Origin: Flavobacterium sp. IMCC34852
GTDB taxonomy: Bacteria; Bacteroidota; Bacteroidia; Flavobacteriales; Flavobacteriaceae
NCBI RefSeq assembly: GCF_030643905.1
Contig: NZ_CP121446.1
Span: 3,020,001-3,084,000, forward strand
Direction of reading: 5' to 3'
Length of the DNA: 64,000 nt
Of the stretch, positions 61,234 through 64,000 are shown piece after piece (position 1 is the first letter of the stretch; every line of letters starts with the position of its first letter). The notes beneath the pieces are model-generated. The model had not been told where the DNA came from. It was given only the letters and a program-made list of their open reading frames with translations, and ran no database searches. A program made the position numbers and the translations under genes.

Positions 61234-63498
61234 TTAAGCTTTTCCGGCTGCAATCAAGTTCAATGCCGAACCGGCTACAAACCAACCGATTTGGCTGTCG
61301 TTGTAAGTATGGTTAGCCAAGATAGTATCTTTAGAACCATCAGCATGTACAAACTCTAACGTTAATGGTTTACCCGGAGCAAACTCGGTCAAATCTAAGA
61401 AATTGATGGTGTCGTTTTCTTGAATTTTATCATAATCCGCTTCGTTGGCAAAAGTCAAAGCCAACATACCTTGTTTTTTCAAATTCGTTTCGTGGATACG
61501 GGCGAATGACTTTACTAATACTGCTTTAACCCCTAAGAAGCGTGGCTCCATAGCAGCGTGCTCACGAGAGGAACCTTCCCCATAATTATGGTCACCCACA
61601 ACAATAGATGGAACGCCTGCTGCTTTATAAGCTCTTTGTACTGCAGGAACCGCATCGTATTCTCCGGTTAATTGGTTTTTCACTTTATTGGCTTCTTGAT
61701 TGAATGCATTCACGGCACCAATCAACATATTATTGGAAATATTATCTAAATGTCCGCGGAAACGCAACCATGGTCCGGCCATAGAAATGTGATCAGTGGT
61801 ACATTTTCCGAAAGCTTTGATTAACAATTTAGCGCCTGAAATATTTTTACCATCCCAAGCTTCGAATGGTGCTAAAAGTTGGAGTCTGTCTGATGTTGGA
61901 GAAACTGCTACCTGTACTGATGAACCATCAGCAGCCGGTGCTTGAAAACCTGCGTCTTCTACATCAAAACCTCTTTTGGGTAATTCGTCTCCGGTTGGTG
62001 GATTCAATCTTACTTCTTCTCCTTTATCATTTAATAAAGTATCAGTAAGCGGATTGAAAGTCAAATCTCCTGAGATGGCTAAGGCTGCTACCATTTCCGG
62101 TGACGTTACAAAAGCGTGGGTGTTTGGATTTCCGTCTGCACGTTTAGAGAAGTTTCTGTTGAACGAGTGAACGATGGTATTTTTTTCTCCCTTATCAGCT
62201 CCGGTTCTGTCCCATTGTCCGATACATGGTCCGCAAGCATTGGTGAATACTTTGGTACCCATTTTTTCAAAAGTAGCGATGATTCCATCTCTTTCGATAG
62301 TGTAACGGATTTGTTCCGAACCCGGATTGATTCCGAATTCTGCTTTTGGTGTTATACCGTGAGCTACTGCTTGTTCTACAATAGAAGCCGCGCGCGCCAT
62401 ATCTTCATAAGACGAATTGGTACATGAACCGATTAATCCCCATTCTACTTTTAACGGCCAACCGTTGGCGATTGCTTCTTCTTTCATTTTAGAAACCGGC
62501 GTTCCTCTGTCTGGCGTAAATGGTCCGTTGATGTGTGGTTCTAATTCAGAAAGATTAATTTCGATAACTTGATCAAAATACTGACTCGGGTTGGCATAAA
62601 CTTCATCGTCTCCGGTTAAGTAAGATGCTACTTTGTCGGCTGCATCTACAATATCCTGACGATCAGTTGCCGCTAGATATCTTCTCATAGAATCATCGTA
62701 ACCAAAAGTAGAAGTGGTAGCTCCGATTTCGGCACCCATATTACAAATGGTTCCTTTTCCGGTACAAGACATGTTTTTTGCACCTTCTCCGAAATACTCT
62801 ACAATTGCTCCGGTTCCGCCTTTTACGGTAAGTATATCAGCTACTTTAAGGATTACATCTTTTGGAGCTGTCCAGCCATTTAATTTTCCGGTCAATTTTA
62901 CGCCGATTAGTTTTGGAAATTTCAATTCCCATGACATGCCCGACATTACGTCTACAGCATCAGCGCCACCCACTCCGATGGCTAACATTCCTAATCCTCC
63001 GGCATTTACCGTGTGTGAATCGGTACCAATCATCATTCCGCCCGGGAAAGCATAATTTTCTAAAACGATTTGGTGGATAATCCCCGAACCCGGTTTCCAG
63101 AATCCGATACCGTATTTGTTAGACACTGAAGAAAGGAAATCGAATACTTCTTTTGATTGTGTATTGGCAACGGCTAAATCAGTTGTTGCGCCAACTTTGG
63201 CTTGAATTAAGTGGTCACAGTGCACGGTGGTTGGCACGGCTACTTTGCTTTTTCCGGCGTGCATAAATTGCAATAAAGCCATTTGTGCGGTTGCATCTTG
63301 ACAAGCTACTCTATCAGGAGCAAAATCAACATAATCTTTTCCGCGAGTGAACGATTGAGAAGGCATTCCTTCCCATAAATGCGAGTATAAAATCTTTTCA
63401 GATAAGGTAAGCGGACGACCAACTAACTCACGTGCTTTATCGACACGAGCAGCCATAGTGGCGTACACTTTTTCAATCATTTCAATATCAAAAGCCAT
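61234..63498 (-). CDS. Aconitate hydratase
   Basis: The 754-residue enzyme shows the 4Fe-4S ligands: Cys in [15 protein letters not shown] and the CxxC in [24 protein letters not shown] and [17 protein letters not shown] are active-site segments, and [16 protein letters not shown] lies in the mobile domain. It interconverts citrate and isocitrate in the TCA cycle. The length and domain order are those of the mitochondrial-type/AcnA-related aconitase found in Bacteroidota, not AcnB. It is monocistronic with a promoter box 30 bases upstream. Confidence 0.96.
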   Translation of the reverse strand: MAFDIEMIEKVYATMAARVDKARELVGRPLTLSEKILYSHLWEGMPSQSFTRGKDYVDFAPDRVACQDATAQMALLQFMHAGKSKVAVPTTVHCDHLIQAKVGATTDLAVANTQSKEVFDFLSSVSNKYGIGFWKPGSGIIHQIVLENYAFPGGMMIGTDSHTVNAGGLGMLAIGVGGADAVDVMSGMSWELKFPKLIGVKLTGKLNGWTAPKDVILKVADILTVKGGTGAIVEYFGEGAKNMSCTGKGTICNMGAEIGATTSTFGYDDSMRRYLAATDRQDIVDAADKVASYLTGDDEVYANPSQYFDQVIEINLSELEPHINGPFTPDRGTPVSKMKEEAIANGWPLKVEWGLIGSCTNSSYEDMARAASIVEQAVAHGITPKAEFGINPGSEQIRYTIERDGIIATFEKMGTKVFTNACGPCIGQWDRTGADKGEKNTIVHSFNRNFSKRADGNPNTHAFVTSPEMVAALAISGDLTFNPLTDTLLNDKGEEVRLNPPTGDELPKRGFDVEDAGFQAPAADGSSVQVAVSPTSDRLQLLAPFEAWDGKNISGAKLLIKAFGKCTTDHISMAGPWLRFRGHLDNISNNMLIGAVNAFNQEANKVKNQLTGEYDAVPAVQRAYKAAGVPSIVVGDHNYGEGSSREHAAMEPRFLGVKAVLVKSFARIHETNLKKQGMLALTFANEADYDKIQENDTINFLDLTEFAPGKPLTLEFVHADGSKDTILANHTYNDSQIGWFVAGSALNLIAAGKA

Positions 63499-63527
63499 AA
63501 TAAATCTTGGTTAATTTGTTTGCAATG

Positions 63528-63535
63528 CAAATTTA
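63528..63535 (-). promoter_or_regulatory. -7 promoter box of the aconitase gene
   Basis: The minus strand reads TAAATTTG, matching TAnnTTTG, 29 bases upstream of the ATG. The flanking bases on the plus strand, TTTACGAAAACGTT, resemble the palindrome region of the GAPDH promoter. Confidence 0.55.
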
Positions 63536-63664
63536 CGAAAACGTTATACTTCTGAAAAGATTTTAATAAAATAAGTTGGTTGAGAAGAATGATTTAAGAA
63601 ATCACAATTTTTGCTGACCGTTTTTTATCAAATACCTATTTTATGAGTCAAAAATTGACTATTC

Positions 63665-64000
63665 TTAATTTTTATCCCTTAAATTCATCATGGGCTTTTC
63701 ATAAAAACGGTATAAAAAATAACTCAAGATGATGGTTATTAAGATATAGGAACTTAAAAAAGCAACCAATTGAATAGTATTTTGGTCATCGATAATAATG
63801 TATTCTTTCATCAGGAGTAAAATTACGCTGTAGTGTAATAAATAAATAGAATAGGAAATCAAACTAATAAAAGTGACCGGAATTTGAAACCGGGATTTCT
63901 CTGTTTTCCATTCGGATAAAAAGGGCAAAAAACAGGCAACTGCAACTGATATTAATGGTAAATAAAACACATTCCACAACATAGGCGTGACTTCAATTAG
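63665..64000 (-). CDS. Acyltransferase 3 family membrane protein, C-terminal part (5' end outside window)
   Basis: The frame is open from the window edge, so the N-terminus is missing; the visible 111 residues are its end. They contain three hydrophobic helices, and the phrases SLISYSIYLLHYSVILLL and YFLYRFYEKPMMNLRDK are typical of the last helices of OafA/YrhL-type acyltransferases, which O-acylate sugars of surface polysaccharides at the inner membrane. The internal Met at 63982 is not the start, since the reading frame continues to the left of it. Confidence 0.75.
   Translation of the reverse strand, partial: LIEVTPMLWNVFYLPLISVAVACFLPFLSEWKTEKSRFQIPVTFISLISYSIYLLHYSVILLLMKEYIIIDDQNTIQLVAFLSSYILITIILSYFLYRFYEKPMMNLRDKN

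Overview
The window reads as chromosomal DNA of a Flavobacterium-like member of the Bacteroidota. The signs are AT-rich sequence, T9SS C-terminal sorting tails, TonB-dependent receptor and DUF5686 barrels with carboxypeptidase-like N-terminal domains, families typical of the phylum (DUF4199, DUF4290, DUF2279, START-like), no obvious Shine-Dalgarno sites, and many promoters of the Bacteroidota form TTG-N19-TAnnTTTG. No insertion sequence, prophage, CRISPR array or rRNA operon was seen. Almost all of it is housekeeping sequence; the accessory part is a pair of very large secreted proteins in the middle.

Layout. 1-6.9 kb: a GlmU-like nucleotidyltransferase (cut by the edge), ribosomal protein L31, then a forward operon DUF4199 / glycosyltransferase / phosphosugar mutase / MsbA-like ABC exporter. 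6.9-11.8 kb: a reverse envelope operon of M23 peptidase, TonB-dependent receptor and EF-hand lipoprotein. 12-14.3 kb: a coiled-coil protein, ZapA, a 6S-type RNA and RNase Y. 14.4-18 kb: orphan response regulator, XerD and three related outer-membrane barrels. 18-24 kb: AroQ, a DUF5686 barrel, then reverse genes DUF493, DUF4290, MurA and a TauE/SafE permease. 24.4-30.5 kb: ATPase, RecQ, Fmt, HU, YqgE, class IV aminotransferase, START-like protein and a tRNA with anticodon CAT.

30.6-43.8 kb: two consecutive T9SS-exported surface proteins (1062 and 3149 residues). The second repeats nearly the whole of the first at its C-terminus and adds two glycine-rich domains around fourteen ~90-residue modules. 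Both genes carry the same 10-N11-10 direct repeat placed exactly where a -33 box should be. It resembles a LytTR-family operator and suggests a shared dedicated activator.

43.8-64 kb: HisS, a MacB-like permease, PrmC, a GNAT enzyme, RibD, a HAD phosphatase, an IMPACT-family protein, a thioesterase, DnaA, an LMW tyrosine phosphatase, an RsmI-like methylase, a cell-wall and lysine cluster (lysozyme-like protein, DUF2279, MltG, GNAT, DapF), an HtrA/Deg protease, a long-form GAPDH, a small exported protein, aconitase, and an acyltransferase cut by the window end.

The strongest leads are the paired LytTR-like operators, the strictly alternating 90/91-residue module array, the 6S-type RNA between zapA and rny, and a MurA with Asp in place of the fosfomycin-target Cys.
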